From an uncultured Flavobacteriales bacterium (GTDB lineage Bacteria > Bacteroidota > Bacteroidia > Flavobacteriales_D > Parvicellaceae), in the NCBI GenBank assembly GCA_943787725.1, contig CALSNM010000025.1:1-38152 (forward strand): a DNA stretch of 38,152 nt. Reading direction: 5' to 3'. The first letter of the stretch is position 1, and every line of letters begins with the position of its first letter. The position numbers and the translations under genes were made by a program. The notes under the pieces were generated by a model. That model did no database searches and was not told the DNA's origin. It saw only the letters and a list, made by a program, of their open reading frames with translations. Shown in pieces: positions 27,095 through 37,031 of this stretch.

Positions 27095-29545
27095 ATGAAT
27101 AGGTTTTGTCTTTTTTTTATCACTTTATCCATTGGGATAAGCAGTTTTGCCAATAAAAGTAATGGGGAAATATACGTAGACCTTCAGAAGCTTTTTTCCA
27201 TGAAACGAGTCTTGTATGTTGCCGCCCATCCAGATGATGAAAATACAAGGGCACTTGCATGGCTTTCTCTTGGTGAGAAAGCTGAGACGGCATACTTTTC
27301 GTTGACGCGTGGTGATGGTGGTCAAAATTTAATAGGAAATGAATTAAGCGAAGATTTAGGAGTTTTGAGGACGCAAGAGCTACTAGCTGCGCGATCGCAT
27401 GATTGTGCGAAACAATATTTTTCAAGGGCTGTTGACTTTGGATACTCAAAATCGGCAAAAGAATCTTTTGAACTTTGGGGGAAAGACCAATTAATGGCAG
27501 ACTTAGTGCTGATGATTCGAAAGTTTCAACCAGATGTAATAATTACACGTTTCCCACCAGATAAACGAGGAGGTCATGGTCACCATACCGCTTCTGCGCT
27601 TTTAGCTATGGAAGCTTTTGAAAAGGCAAACGATCCAAAATACATGAAGGAACAAGTTGCTGATTATGGAATTTGGAAAACACGTTCTTTGTACTGGAAT
27701 ACTTCTTATTGGTGGGATGAAAATATAAAGGAAATTGCGGAAAATAATTCAGATTATCTAGTTGCCGATATTGGGGGTTATAATCCTCAATTGGGTATGT
27801 CATATAATGAAATAGGAACGCTGGCTAGAAGTGAACATAAATGCCAAGGTTTTGGAGGTTTAGTTGAGCTTGGAAGTCGTGTTGAATATTTTAAGTTTCT
27901 CGCGGGTGAGAGATTAAAGAATTCATTATTTGAAAAAAGCGAGAGAAGTTGGAGTCGAATGGTTGATGAGAACTTTCAAAACAAGTTTCAGCAGGTAATT
28001 AATAATTTTGATTTTATTAACGTAGAAAACAATGTTACTGGTATTCTCTCGATTCTAAAGGTGCTGCAATCTCTTCCGAACAGTTATTTGATCGAGGAGA
28101 AAATAGATCGATGTAAACAAATTTTAATTGATTGTCTTGGGTTAGATTTGGAAATAATAGCAAATGATTATTCATTCATTCAGGGTGATTCAGTTGAGTT
28201 GAGTGCAAATGTTATTAACAGAACAAACTTAGGTTTGAAGATTTTAGGAATAGCCCTTAGTTCAGGAGAAGAAACGCAATTCAGTGATAGCTTAAAATAC
28301 AATCAAATGTTTTCTGAAAGTATTATTTCATCTGGAAATAATGACATTTCTAATCCTTATTGGTTGAATCAAGGCTTTAAAAATGTCTTTGTTGTAACGG
28401 ATACAAAAGATTTAGGAGAACCTGAAAGTGCTCCTAGTATTTCGGCATTATTTAAATTTTCCTTAAACAAGGATTTCTTTGAAGTAAAGATTCCTGTAAC
28501 TTATAAATGGAGAGATCCTTCCTTTGGAGAGAGAACAAGGCCTTTAATTGCCACTCCTGAATTTACTTCAACATTTAGTAAGCAGCAACTTTTGATAGCC
28601 CCAGATAAAAAAGAAACAGTGCAATTTAAATTACGAAGTTTTAAAGATAGTTTAGTAGATGAAATAACTGTAAAAGTTCCAGATGGTTGGGTTGTTATCC
28701 CTCCTAGAATTAGCGTATCTTTAGATAATATGCATTCTGAAGAATGGTATGAGTTTACTGTCGTTGGAGGTGCAAATGCAAAGCAAGGTGATATCAGGTT
28801 GTTTAATTCAAAAGGAGAGCCTTTGCTTTCCTATAAAGAAATAGCTTATGACCACATCACTACTCAGGCGCTATTTAAAAAGGCAAAATTGAAATGTACT
28901 TTACTTGATGTTAAGATTAACGCTGGTCGCATAGCATACATTAAAGGAGCTGGAGATGTTGTTCCGCAAGCAATTGAGCAATTGGGTTTTCAAGTTGATG
29001 TTTTTTCAGTAAAAGATCTCCCATTAATTCAATTGGACACATATCAAACAGTAGTATTAGGCATTAGAGTTTATAACGTGAAGCCAGAATTACTAAATTT
29101 CACAGATCAATTGAATCAATATGTTGTAAAGGGCGGAAACGTTATTATGCAGTATAACACGGCTTATCGATCGCTAATAGGAAAAGAGTTCGGACCTTTC
29201 CATTTCGAATTGTCAAGAAACAGAGTTACTGAAGAAGATGCTGAAGTAACATTTTTAAATTCAGCACACCCGATACTAAATTACCCGAATCAAATATCAA
29301 AAGAAGATTTTGATAACTGGGTGCAAGAAAGAGGGTTGTATTTTGCAGCTAATTGGTCGAAAGAATATACTCCATTATTGTCTTGGGCTGATGAAGGTGA
29401 AGATCCGCAGCATGGTGCCTTAATTGTGGCTAAGCATGGGAAAGGTCAATTTATTTATACCGGCATATCTTTCTTCCGAGAATTGCCAAATGGTGTCGTA
29501 GGTGCTTATCGACTTTTTGCTAATATGTTAAGTTATACGCAGTGA
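27095..29545 (+). CDS. Exported PIG-L family deacetylase with long C-terminal region
   Basis: This 816-residue protein has a signal peptide (residues 1-19). The PIG-L/LmbE metal-dependent deacetylase domain is at about 37-290. Its metal site is visible as AHPDDEN (His45, Asp47, Asp48) and RGGHGHHTAS (His161, His163, His164), plus TRGDGGQNLIG. Family members remove acetyl or acyl groups from GlcNAc-linked substrates or from small thiols. The remaining 500 residues have an Ig-like region (GEETQF..., TYKWRDPSFG) and a C-terminal domain with GNVIMQYNTAYRS and FIYTGISFFRELPNGVVGAYRLFANML, resembling ThuA/glutamine-amidotransferase-like folds. Its stop overlaps the GTG of the microprotein, which in turn overlaps the symporter start. 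Confidence 0.9.
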   Translation: MNRFCLFFITLSIGISSFANKSNGEIYVDLQKLFSMKRVLYVAAHPDDENTRALAWLSLGEKAETAYFSLTRGDGGQNLIGNELSEDLGVLRTQELLAARSHDCAKQYFSRAVDFGYSKSAKESFELWGKDQLMADLVLMIRKFQPDVIITRFPPDKRGGHGHHTASALLAMEAFEKANDPKYMKEQVADYGIWKTRSLYWNTSYWWDENIKEIAENNSDYLVADIGGYNPQLGMSYNEIGTLARSEHKCQGFGGLVELGSRVEYFKFLAGERLKNSLFEKSERSWSRMVDENFQNKFQQVINNFDFINVENNVTGILSILKVLQSLPNSYLIEEKIDRCKQILIDCLGLDLEIIANDYSFIQGDSVELSANVINRTNLGLKILGIALSSGEETQFSDSLKYNQMFSESIISSGNNDISNPYWLNQGFKNVFVVTDTKDLGEPESAPSISALFKFSLNKDFFEVKIPVTYKWRDPSFGERTRPLIATPEFTSTFSKQQLLIAPDKKETVQFKLRSFKDSLVDEITVKVPDGWVVIPPRISVSLDNMHSEEWYEFTVVGGANAKQGDIRLFNSKGEPLLSYKEIAYDHITTQALFKKAKLKCTLLDVKINAGRIAYIKGAGDVVPQAIEQLGFQVDVFSVKDLPLIQLDTYQTVVLGIRVYNVKPELLNFTDQLNQYVVKGGNVIMQYNTAYRSLIGKEFGPFHFELSRNRVTEEDAEVTFLNSAHPILNYPNQISKEDFDNWVQERGLYFAANWSKEYTPLLSWADEGEDPQHGALIVAKHGKGQFIYTGISFFRELPNGVVGAYRLFANMLSYTQ

Positions 29546-29655
29546 AAGAGGAGCAAGATACAACTAAGTGGAACTATTGGTATATGGCTTTAATCGTCGT
29601 TCTATTAATTCAAATTATTGTTTATTTAATCGTTACTAACCAATATATATCATGA
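29542..29655 (+). CDS. 37-residue single-pass membrane microprotein, coupled to PIG-L and symporter
   Basis: A GTG start overlaps the PIG-L stop (GTGA at 29542-29545) and its stop overlaps the symporter start (ATGA at 29652-29655). It encodes a soluble N-terminal 11 residues (VKEEQDTTKWN) and one membrane helix (MALIVVLLIQIIVYLIV), then TNQYIS. Overlaps of 4 bases on both sides indicate translational coupling. The likely role is an accessory subunit or assembly factor of the sodium:solute symporter, like small subunits known for other SSS or related transporters. It is easily missed because it is so short. Confidence 0.7.
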   Translation: MKEEQDTTKWNYWYMALIVVLLIQIIVYLIVTNQYIS

Positions 29656-31343
29656 GTTTAATTGATTGGTTGGTGTTAGCAAGCACGCTTATTTTGATTG
29701 TAGGTTATGGTACTTGGAAAACCAGGAAAAACAGCAATCTGGAGAGTTATCTTAAGGGAAATAATTCTGAAAATTGGGCTACTATCGGATTGTCAATAAT
29801 GGCAACTCAGGCAAGTGCAATAACCTTTCTGTCGACTCCCGGCCAAGCATATGAAAGTGGTATGGGGTTTGTTCAGTTTTATTTTGGATTACCCCTTGCA
29901 ATGATTATTGTTTCCGTGTTTTTTCTTCCTGTTTATTACAAGCTCAAAGTTTACACTGCATATCAATATTTGGAGCAGCGATTTGATGTTCGTGTTCGCT
30001 CCTTTACTGCCTTTTTATTTTTGGTTTCACGCGGCCTGGCAGCTGGAATTACGATTTATGCCCCTTCAATTATTCTTTCAACCATTCTTGGCTGGAACCT
30101 CCAATTAACCTGTGTCTTAATAGGAGGTTTGGTCATTGTTTATACCGTTTCTGGTGGTAGTAGAGCAGTCTCGCTTACACAAAAATGGCAAATGGGGGTC
30201 ATTATGGGAGGGATGTTTTTAGCATTTTATTATGTGATAGGCAGTTTTCCTGAGGGAATAGGTTTTTCTGAAGGCTTTGATATTGCTGGTGGTTTAGGTA
30301 AAATGGAAATAATTGACTTGTCTCCAGATTTAGGCAATAAATATACCTTGCTGTCAGGTTTAACCGGTGGTCTTTTTCTTTTTGTATCTTACTTTGGAAC
30401 TGATCAATCTCAAGTGCAAAGATATTTGGGAGGTAAGTCTTTGAAGCAGTCGAGAATGGGCCTTATGTTCAATGGTTTATTAAAGATACCGATGCAGTTT
30501 TTTATTTTGTTAATTGGTGTTATGGTGTTTGTTTCATTTCAGTTTAATAAGCCGCCCATTGTGTTTAATCCTATTTCTATTGAAATGACAAACGTTCAGA
30601 AGGAAAGTCTGTTGAAAATTGAAAAGCAATATGACGCAATATTTTACAGCAAGAAACAAATTTTATCTGACCTTAAAGGAGATGTTCAATCAGAATCAAA
30701 TATCGAAGTAAAGGAGCTACAAGTTCAGCAAGATTCTCTCAGGTTGGCCTACAAGAACCTGCTTTTTGAAATTGATCCGTCTTATGAGACAAAAGATTCG
30801 GACTATATATTTCTAACATTTATATTGAATTTTCTACCACATGGTCTAATTGGACTCTTATTAGCGGTTATTTTCTCTGCAGCAATGTCTTCCACGGCAG
30901 GCGAGTTAAATGCACTTTCTGCTACTACAACCATTGATTATTATAAAAAGTTTTGGTCTAAATCGGATGATGAAAAGAAAGATTTAAAAATTAGCAAATT
31001 ACTTACTGTTTCATGGGGTATATTGGCTATTATTATAGCATTGACGGCTGGGATGTTTGAAAATCTAATTCAATTAGTTAATATTTTAGGTTCCTTGTTT
31101 TATGGAACAATTTTAGGTGTTTTTATCTTGGCCCTTTTCTTTAAGTTTGTTGGAGGGAAAGCAGCACTAATCGGCGGGATTATTGGTCAATTAACCGTTT
31201 TGCTTGTACATTTTTTGCAAACCTTTAATATTATTGAATTAAGCTATCTCATGTACAATTTTATTGGTTGTGCCACGGTTATTTTAATTGGAGTTCTTCT
31301 TCAGAAGTTTTTTGGATCTGTAAAGGTCAAAAATCTGGAATAG
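29652..31343 (+). CDS. Sodium:solute symporter (SSS family)
   Basis: This is a 563-residue integral membrane protein with about 13 hydrophobic helices. SSS features include STPGQAYESGMGFVQFYFGLP (61-81), a TVSGGSRAVSLTQKWQ segment (165-180), YFGTDQSQVQRYLGGKSLKQS (247-266), and a Na+-site-type SAAMSSTAGELNALSA (409-424). A loop of about 85 residues between helices (about 300-385) is charged and contains a coiled-coil-like helix (KESLLKIEKQYDAIFYSKKQIL), unusual for the family. It is translationally coupled to the 37-residue microprotein upstream and linked to a PIG-L deacetylase. The transported substrate is not evident; a sugar, acylated amine or the deacetylase product are inferences. Confidence 0.9.
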   Translation: MSLIDWLVLASTLILIVGYGTWKTRKNSNLESYLKGNNSENWATIGLSIMATQASAITFLSTPGQAYESGMGFVQFYFGLPLAMIIVSVFFLPVYYKLKVYTAYQYLEQRFDVRVRSFTAFLFLVSRGLAAGITIYAPSIILSTILGWNLQLTCVLIGGLVIVYTVSGGSRAVSLTQKWQMGVIMGGMFLAFYYVIGSFPEGIGFSEGFDIAGGLGKMEIIDLSPDLGNKYTLLSGLTGGLFLFVSYFGTDQSQVQRYLGGKSLKQSRMGLMFNGLLKIPMQFFILLIGVMVFVSFQFNKPPIVFNPISIEMTNVQKESLLKIEKQYDAIFYSKKQILSDLKGDVQSESNIEVKELQVQQDSLRLAYKNLLFEIDPSYETKDSDYIFLTFILNFLPHGLIGLLLAVIFSAAMSSTAGELNALSATTTIDYYKKFWSKSDDEKKDLKISKLLTVSWGILAIIIALTAGMFENLIQLVNILGSLFYGTILGVFILALFFKFVGGKAALIGGIIGQLTVLLVHFLQTFNIIELSYLMYNFIGCATVILIGVLLQKFFGSVKVKNLE

Positions 31344-31414
31344 TTTCTCTAATTATTTTATTTGTTCAGTTTTTTCGGGAGTTTTTTATATTTAAAGATG
31401 AGATATTTGTGCAT

Positions 31415-32488
31415 ATGAAATTATTTAATTCTTTCAATTTGTCAGGTTTGGAGTTAAGTTCTAGGATTGTCATGGCTCCACTAACAAGAAGAAGAGCAAC
31501 AACCAATAATGTCCCAGTAAATATAATGGCTGAATATTATGGTCAACGAGCTAGTGCGGGTCTTATAATAGCTGAAGGTACATCTCCTTCGCCTAACGGC
31601 GTAGGGTATTGTAATATGCCCGCATTGTATAATAAAGAGCAAATGAATGCTTGGAAGCCAATTACAAAAACCGTTCACGATAACGGTGGTAAAATATTTT
31701 TGCAAGTCATGCATGCAGGACGTGTTGGTCATGCGAATAATTTACCTTCTGGCGCTAAATTGTTTGGACCTTCTGCAATTGCTCAGGTAGGAGATGTTGC
31801 AACCTATAATTATGGAAGACAAAAATATTCCATTCCAGTATCCATGAGTTTGGCGGATATAGACAATGCGGTTGAAGAATTTACTAACTGTTCAATTCTT
31901 GCTATAGAAGCGGGATTTGATGGGGTTGAAATACATGGTGCCCACGGGTATTTACCGAATCAATTCCTAAACCAATCGAGTAATTTTAGGAATGATGGAT
32001 ACGGTGGAAGTCTTTATCATCGATTACGTTTCTTAAATCGAATAATTGATTCTACTGCAGCTGAGATTGGGCCGAATAAGGTAAGTTTAAGAATTTCGCC
32101 ATTTAGTTATGCAGATGTAGATGAAAATCCAATCAAATTAAGAAAATTATATTTAGAGTTAGTGGCAAATTTAAATTCTAAGAAACTAGCATATTTGCAT
32201 TTGAGTCATATGGGAGAGGCGGTTTCTGAGAAATTTGAATTGTGGAAAGAGATAAGAACATTATACTCAGGGGTTTTAATGTTATGCGGTGATTATACAA
32301 AAGAAAAAGCGGAGCAAGCAATTCAAAATGGGGATGCAGATTTAATCGCATTTGGCCGAGATTATATTGCAAACCCAGATTTAGTTGAACGGTTAAAAAA
32401 CAATTGGGAACTTAGAGAAAGAGACAAAGCTTTTTGGTATACGAATTCGGCAGAAGGATATATAGATTATAAAGAATACAGTTCCTAG
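31415..32488 (+). CDS. Old Yellow Enzyme-type NADH:flavin oxidoreductase / ene-reductase
   Basis: The ATG at 31415 gives 357 residues, the usual length; the open frame starts earlier, inside the symporter gene. FMN-binding barrel motifs are RIVMAPLTRRRA (17-28), AGLIIAEGTSPSPNGVGY (48-65), FLQVMHAGRVGH (95-106), EIHGAHGYLPNQFL (172-185; His174 and His177 are the substrate-binding pair, Tyr179 the proton donor), and LIAFGRDYIANPDLVERL near the C-terminus. It reduces activated C=C bonds, often in stress or xenobiotic metabolism. It follows the symporter stop by 71 bases on the same strand, so it may be in the same transcription unit, though no functional link is obvious. Confidence 0.93.
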   Translation: MKLFNSFNLSGLELSSRIVMAPLTRRRATTNNVPVNIMAEYYGQRASAGLIIAEGTSPSPNGVGYCNMPALYNKEQMNAWKPITKTVHDNGGKIFLQVMHAGRVGHANNLPSGAKLFGPSAIAQVGDVATYNYGRQKYSIPVSMSLADIDNAVEEFTNCSILAIEAGFDGVEIHGAHGYLPNQFLNQSSNFRNDGYGGSLYHRLRFLNRIIDSTAAEIGPNKVSLRISPFSYADVDENPIKLRKLYLELVANLNSKKLAYLHLSHMGEAVSEKFELWKEIRTLYSGVLMLCGDYTKEKAEQAIQNGDADLIAFGRDYIANPDLVERLKNNWELRERDKAFWYTNSAEGYIDYKEYSS

Positions 32489-32824
32489 AAAATATTATTA
32501 GAATATTTGTATTAGTAATTGAAAGAAGGTTTCAAAAATTATCGATTCCAAGACATGGCTGTTGTTAGTGAATTTAATGTCAAGGAGAAAATGGCTCATT
32601 TAATTGACAGAAGCCTAATTAGTTTATTTTCAGTCACTTTGGCTTCTAATAAATTTTTCAAATTTTAAGGTTGTCAATTAACCTTTTCTCCTTTTAATCT
32701 TTTAGCATAAACTTATTAGAATATATTCAATGATTGTTATCAGACTTTTTATTTTTTTATTTACTTTGTTTGAGTAATTTTCAATTGTTATTCATATTTA
32801 TACTTCAATTTCAACAAATTTAAA
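32489..32824. other. Intergenic region ahead of the T9SS surface operon
   Basis: This 336-base AT-rich gap holds no convincing gene. Just after the OYE stop, AAATATT and AATATTT form a weak 7-base AT-only hairpin. A 37-codon frame (32555-32668) looks random. About 57 bases before the adhesin ATG is TTACTTTG, a close match to the Bacteroidota -7 box, but no properly spaced -33 box is present. This region probably contains the promoter of the following operon. Confidence 0.4.
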
Positions 32825-35800
32825 ATGAATAAAATATTAATATTCTTGTTTTTGTTAACTATGTCCTTAAAATCGTTAGCTACAAATTATTATGTTAATG
32901 ATGGATCAACTGTGGGAGATGTTTATACTACTGCGATCGGTAATAACGGAAATCCGGGTACTGCAGCTGCTCCATTTGCTTCTTTGACATATGCAGTTAA
33001 TTCAATTGGGTTAGTTTTAGGTGACACTGTTTTTGTTGATGCCGGTTTGTTTTATCAATTAGATGAAAATCTTCTTTTTGATGTGAATAATGTAGCAATT
33101 ATAGGAGCAGGGAGTTTGCTTACAGAGTTTGACCATGATATGGGCGGGGGAGATTTTGAAAGGTTCGGAACAATAACTGCTGATAATGTTACTTTCCAAG
33201 GATTTACAATTTCGGGGTATGATTTTGGCGGAGATGCTTATGGCATATTGATCGATGGAGCTTCGAATGTTATAATAAACGATGTTTTAGCTCAGGATAG
33301 TATGCCTGGAGGTGGATCAGCTACAATTGTTGTTCGCGGAGGGTCTTCAGTTGAGTTTGATGGTGGAGGTTCTAATTGTAATTCTCCAGCGAGTGTTGCA
33401 GGTGGGGGTGTTAATGTAGAGGGAAATGGAAATAATGTTGTATTTAATAATTACTCATTCTCATCAAACTTTAAAGCGCTGCAGGGTGGTTCGGCGCTTT
33501 ACATTGTAGGTGATGCAACCACAGCTGTAACCCTAAATAATTCAATTGTTGCAGACAATACAAATACTTCAGGTACTGGTGGTGCAGTTTTTGTTTCTGG
33601 ATCTGTTTTAAATGTTAGAGGTACATGCTTTAGTAATAATTTAACAAATTCTGGTTCAGGTCCTAAATATGGTGGTGCTATTACAGTTGGAAGAGGGGCT
33701 TTAGTGAATATATCCCAATGTTCTTTTTCTGGGAACAGTGTAAGTAATTCCGGAAAAGGTGGTGCTATTTCAATAAATACGAGTTTTTCAGGCTCGGGTT
33801 CTGCAGCTATTGTAAATATCGATACATGTTCATTTACTGGTAATTCTGCTTCAAGCGAAGGAAATGATATATACCTCCGTGTTGGAAGTGGAAATGCTGC
33901 TACTATGAATATTAACGAATGTACATGGTCAGGAACTTCCTTAGATATTAGACAAGATAATACGGGGACAATTAATATTGGAAATTCTGGAAATCCTTCA
34001 GCAACCGGAACGGGGTTAAATTTTCTAAATACGATTGCAGCAGTTGCCTCACCAAATACAATATGTCCAGTTTTGGTTGGTTCATGCTATTCGCCGATAT
34101 GTACAAATCCAACTCCCTCTGGGAATTCTAGTCAATTATTTTGTTCAAGCGATTCACCGACAATAGCAGATCTTGCAATAACAAGCGGAACTGATATCAC
34201 ATGGTTTAATTCTCCTGCTTTAGGAAGTGCCTATTCATCGACAGATGCCTTAATCAATGGAAATAGTTACTGGGCTTTCGATGTCTCCGCAGGCTGCGAT
34301 ACTAGTGCAGGTTTTGAGGTAGTAGTTACAATTAATGACCCAGGTGATGCAGGATTTCCTGGAGTTTTATCCATTTGTTTAGGTTTTACACCATCTGATG
34401 CTGAACTGTTTGCGCAGTTGAATGGATCTCCTGAAACGGGGGGCTTATGGACTAATAATGGATTGATATATACTTATACTGTTGCTTCTTTAGGCTGTCC
34501 AGATGCTGCAGCAGATATTATTGTCACTGAAAATGACACATTAGCTCCTATTGGCAATAGCGCACAATCTTTTTGTGCTTATGATAATCCGACTTTAGCT
34601 GATGTTGTAATTGCAGGGAGTTCAATTCTTTGGTACTCAGATGCAGGTGCGACCAATTTGTTAAACTCAACAGAATTATTAACAAATGGATTTACCTACT
34701 ATGCAACACAAACAAGTATCATTGATGGCTGTGAAAGTTCTAATTCGCTCCCGGTAACTATTGTTTTGAGTAATCCAGTTTTAGACAGTACTAATTACAT
34801 AATGATTGAGTCTGCTTGTGGAAATAGCGATGGTTCGATAACTGGAGTAACTGTCTCAGGTGGTTTGCCGATTTACACCTGGCAATGGTCCAACTCAGCA
34901 GGTGTTTTCAGTAATATTCAAGATTTGATAAATGTTACTTCGGGTTCTTATAATGTTTTGGTAACTGATGCTATAGGTTGTCAAGATTCTATTCAAGCGT
35001 TAGTTATTGATAATATTGGCGGAGCCACTATTGATATTACCAACGCTACGGTCATTAATGAAACTTGCAGTGATAGTAATGGAAGTATTGAAGATATAAT
35101 TGTCACAGGAGGCAATGGTGTTCTGCTTTATGAATGGTCCAATGGATCCAATGTTGTTTCTAACGATCTGGATATCAATTTTATAGAAAATGGTAATTAT
35201 ACTTTAACTGTAACCGATGCGAATGGGTGTGCTTCAACGGCAGGCCCTTTTTCTTTATCAGACCTAGAGGGACCATCTTTGGATTTAAACTCCTTGGTAG
35301 TAGATAATACAACCTGTAACGAAGCAAATGGCAGCATTACAGGTATTTCAATTAGCGGAGGGAATGGTGTTATTCAAATAGAATGGTCTGATGGGACTTC
35401 CTCAATTGGAAATACCTTAGACTTAAATGGATTAACTGCTGGTTCATATTCATTAGTTATTACAGATACAAATGATTGCACAGCTGCTATAGACACAACC
35501 ATATTTTCCGATCCAATTCCAGTTGTATTGGCTGAAGACGATTACGCTTTAGCGGATCCCTCAACAGAGGTGATAATTATAATTGACACGAATGATATTG
35601 GAGATGTGGCAGCAATTCAAATAGTAAGTGGTCCAGAAAATGGAATCGCAACGGTTGATTTGATGGGTAATTTGACCTACACTCCAAATGATGGTTTTTC
35701 AGGTGTCGATAGCCTTGTATACACCATATGTGATGAGTTTTGCACACTATTGTGCGACGATGCGATAGTATATATTGAGATAGAGAGTCTTATTCCAATA

Positions 35801-36085
35801 CATGTTCCAAATGGATTTTCTCCAAATTCAGATGGATATAACGACACGTTTGTAATTGAAGGGTTAGATCAATATCCAGATAACGAAATTATAATATTTA
35901 ATCGATGGGGAGATGAAGTGTTTAGCGCAGAACCCTATTTAAATAATTGGGATGGAACAACTACTAACGAAAAATTGAAAATAAGTGGAAACCAAGTCAC
36001 TGAAGGAACCTATTATTATATTTTGGATCTTCACGTTGAGGAAATACAACCTTTTAATGGTTTTCTTGAATTGAGAAGGAATTAA
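32825..36085 (+). CDS. T9SS surface adhesin with beta-helix, SprB-like repeats and CHU_C C-terminal domain
   Basis: This 1086-residue protein begins with a signal peptide (MNKILIFLFLLTMSLKSLAT). Residues about 20-415 form a right-handed parallel beta-helix with Gly/Asn-rich rungs (GGAVFVSG, GGAITVG, GGAISIN) like DUF1565/pectate-lyase folds. Residues about 430-650 hold two Ig-like PKD-type modules (GNSSQLFCSSDSPTIADL and GNSAQSFCAYDNPTLADV). Three SprB-like repeats (about 655-895) share NGSI..I...GG. Then comes a cadherin-type Ig module (GIATVDLMGNLTYTPNDGFSGVDS). The C-terminus (about 993-1086) is the CHU_C/T9SS type B domain: VPNGFSPNSDGYNDTF, FNRWGDEVF, WDG, GTYYYILD. It is secreted and attached to the cell surface. 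It is the first gene of an operon with PorP/SprF and a PD40 protein. Confidence 0.93.
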   Translation: MNKILIFLFLLTMSLKSLATNYYVNDGSTVGDVYTTAIGNNGNPGTAAAPFASLTYAVNSIGLVLGDTVFVDAGLFYQLDENLLFDVNNVAIIGAGSLLTEFDHDMGGGDFERFGTITADNVTFQGFTISGYDFGGDAYGILIDGASNVIINDVLAQDSMPGGGSATIVVRGGSSVEFDGGGSNCNSPASVAGGGVNVEGNGNNVVFNNYSFSSNFKALQGGSALYIVGDATTAVTLNNSIVADNTNTSGTGGAVFVSGSVLNVRGTCFSNNLTNSGSGPKYGGAITVGRGALVNISQCSFSGNSVSNSGKGGAISINTSFSGSGSAAIVNIDTCSFTGNSASSEGNDIYLRVGSGNAATMNINECTWSGTSLDIRQDNTGTINIGNSGNPSATGTGLNFLNTIAAVASPNTICPVLVGSCYSPICTNPTPSGNSSQLFCSSDSPTIADLAITSGTDITWFNSPALGSAYSSTDALINGNSYWAFDVSAGCDTSAGFEVVVTINDPGDAGFPGVLSICLGFTPSDAELFAQLNGSPETGGLWTNNGLIYTYTVASLGCPDAAADIIVTENDTLAPIGNSAQSFCAYDNPTLADVVIAGSSILWYSDAGATNLLNSTELLTNGFTYYATQTSIIDGCESSNSLPVTIVLSNPVLDSTNYIMIESACGNSDGSITGVTVSGGLPIYTWQWSNSAGVFSNIQDLINVTSGSYNVLVTDAIGCQDSIQALVIDNIGGATIDITNATVINETCSDSNGSIEDIIVTGGNGVLLYEWSNGSNVVSNDLDINFIENGNYTLTVTDANGCASTAGPFSLSDLEGPSLDLNSLVVDNTTCNEANGSITGISISGGNGVIQIEWSDGTSSIGNTLDLNGLTAGSYSLVITDTNDCTAAIDTTIFSDPIPVVLAEDDYALADPSTEVIIIIDTNDIGDVAAIQIVSGPENGIATVDLMGNLTYTPNDGFSGVDSLVYTICDEFCTLLCDDAIVYIEIESLIPIHVPNGFSPNSDGYNDTFVIEGLDQYPDNEIIIFNRWGDEVFSAEPYLNNWDGTTTNEKLKISGNQVTEGTYYYILDLHVEEIQPFNGFLELRRN

Positions 36086-36096
36086 GACTTTTTGTT

Positions 36097-37029
36097 ATGA
36101 TTAAAAAGATATTACTTAGTGTGGCTCCGATTATTTTTATCGTTGTTGGTTATTCGCAAAACCAATATCATATCAGTCAGAACATGATGTATCAGCCATT
36201 TATTAACCCATCAGTAATTGGTAGTTACTCCAATTTAAATGGAGCGTTATTCTATAAAAATCAATGGACTGGTTTTGAAGGAGCTCCAGAAATAGGTGGG
36301 TTTAGCATCAATACACCTTTAAATCAAAGTAATCATTCCTTAGGTTTAACTTTAATAAATGATAAAATTGGAATAAGTAATATTAAAGATTTATCGTTGT
36401 CGTATGCTTACAAACTAAAGTTTAATGATAATAATTATTTGACTTTTGGATTAGCTGGAACTATGATTATGATGCAATCAAATCTTGGGCAATTAGATGT
36501 GATACAAACCGGTGATCCACTTTTTCAATCAGACACAAGAACATTTACAATGCCGAATGCCAAGTTTGGTGCCTATTATTTTAGAAACAATTTTTATTTT
36601 GGATTTGCAGTTCCAAATATTTTAAAGAACAAAATTGAAACATCAGGAATAGCAGCAGGAGCAACTTCGTTCGATGCTTCAAATATTCATTACTATGCCC
36701 ATAGCGGTTATCAATTTAAACTAAATGAAGTATTCAAAACAAATTTATCTGTTTTACTTAAGCAAGTATCAGGGGCACCGCTACAGATTGGCGTAAATGG
36801 TCAGATTGTTTATAAAGATTTAATAGGTGCCGGTGTATCCTATCGAACAAGTAAAGAATTAGTTGCAATGTTGAATTATAGAATTAATCCACAATTGAAA
36901 TTTGGATACGCATATGATTACAATATGGGCTTAATCGGAACCTATTCAAATGGAACACACGAATTAATCATTGTATTTGAATTAATTAAGGAAAATACGA
37001 TTCCTATTATTGAAGTGCCAAGGTTTTAA
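36097..37029 (+). CDS. PorP/SprF family type IX secretion outer-membrane protein
   Basis: This 310-residue protein starts with a signal peptide (VAPIIFIVVGYSQ) and has alternating beta strands of a membrane-barrel type, with the family motif QNQYHISQNMMYQPFINPSVIGSY...ALFYKNQWTGFEGAPEIGGFSINTPL and a terminal GTHELIIVFEL. PorP/SprF proteins are T9SS outer-membrane partners that anchor or export CHU_C-type (type B) cargo. SprF is required for SprB export in Flavobacterium johnsoniae. It starts 11 bases after the adhesin stop and is probably the dedicated partner of that protein. No gene symbol is assigned since the group has many paralogues. Confidence 0.95.
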   Translation: MIKKILLSVAPIIFIVVGYSQNQYHISQNMMYQPFINPSVIGSYSNLNGALFYKNQWTGFEGAPEIGGFSINTPLNQSNHSLGLTLINDKIGISNIKDLSLSYAYKLKFNDNNYLTFGLAGTMIMMQSNLGQLDVIQTGDPLFQSDTRTFTMPNAKFGAYYFRNNFYFGFAVPNILKNKIETSGIAAGATSFDASNIHYYAHSGYQFKLNEVFKTNLSVLLKQVSGAPLQIGVNGQIVYKDLIGAGVSYRTSKELVAMLNYRINPQLKFGYAYDYNMGLIGTYSNGTHELIIVFELIKENTIPIIEVPRF

Positions 37030-37031
37030 CT

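Noticed and set aside
27120..27458. Minus-strand frames inside the PIG-L gene, one His-rich
   Set aside because: They mirror the AHPDDEN/GGHGHH codons of the real plus-strand gene.
32555..32668. 37-codon open frame before the adhesin gene
   Set aside because: No protein-like pattern beyond an ATG, AT-driven composition, and no coupling to a neighbour.
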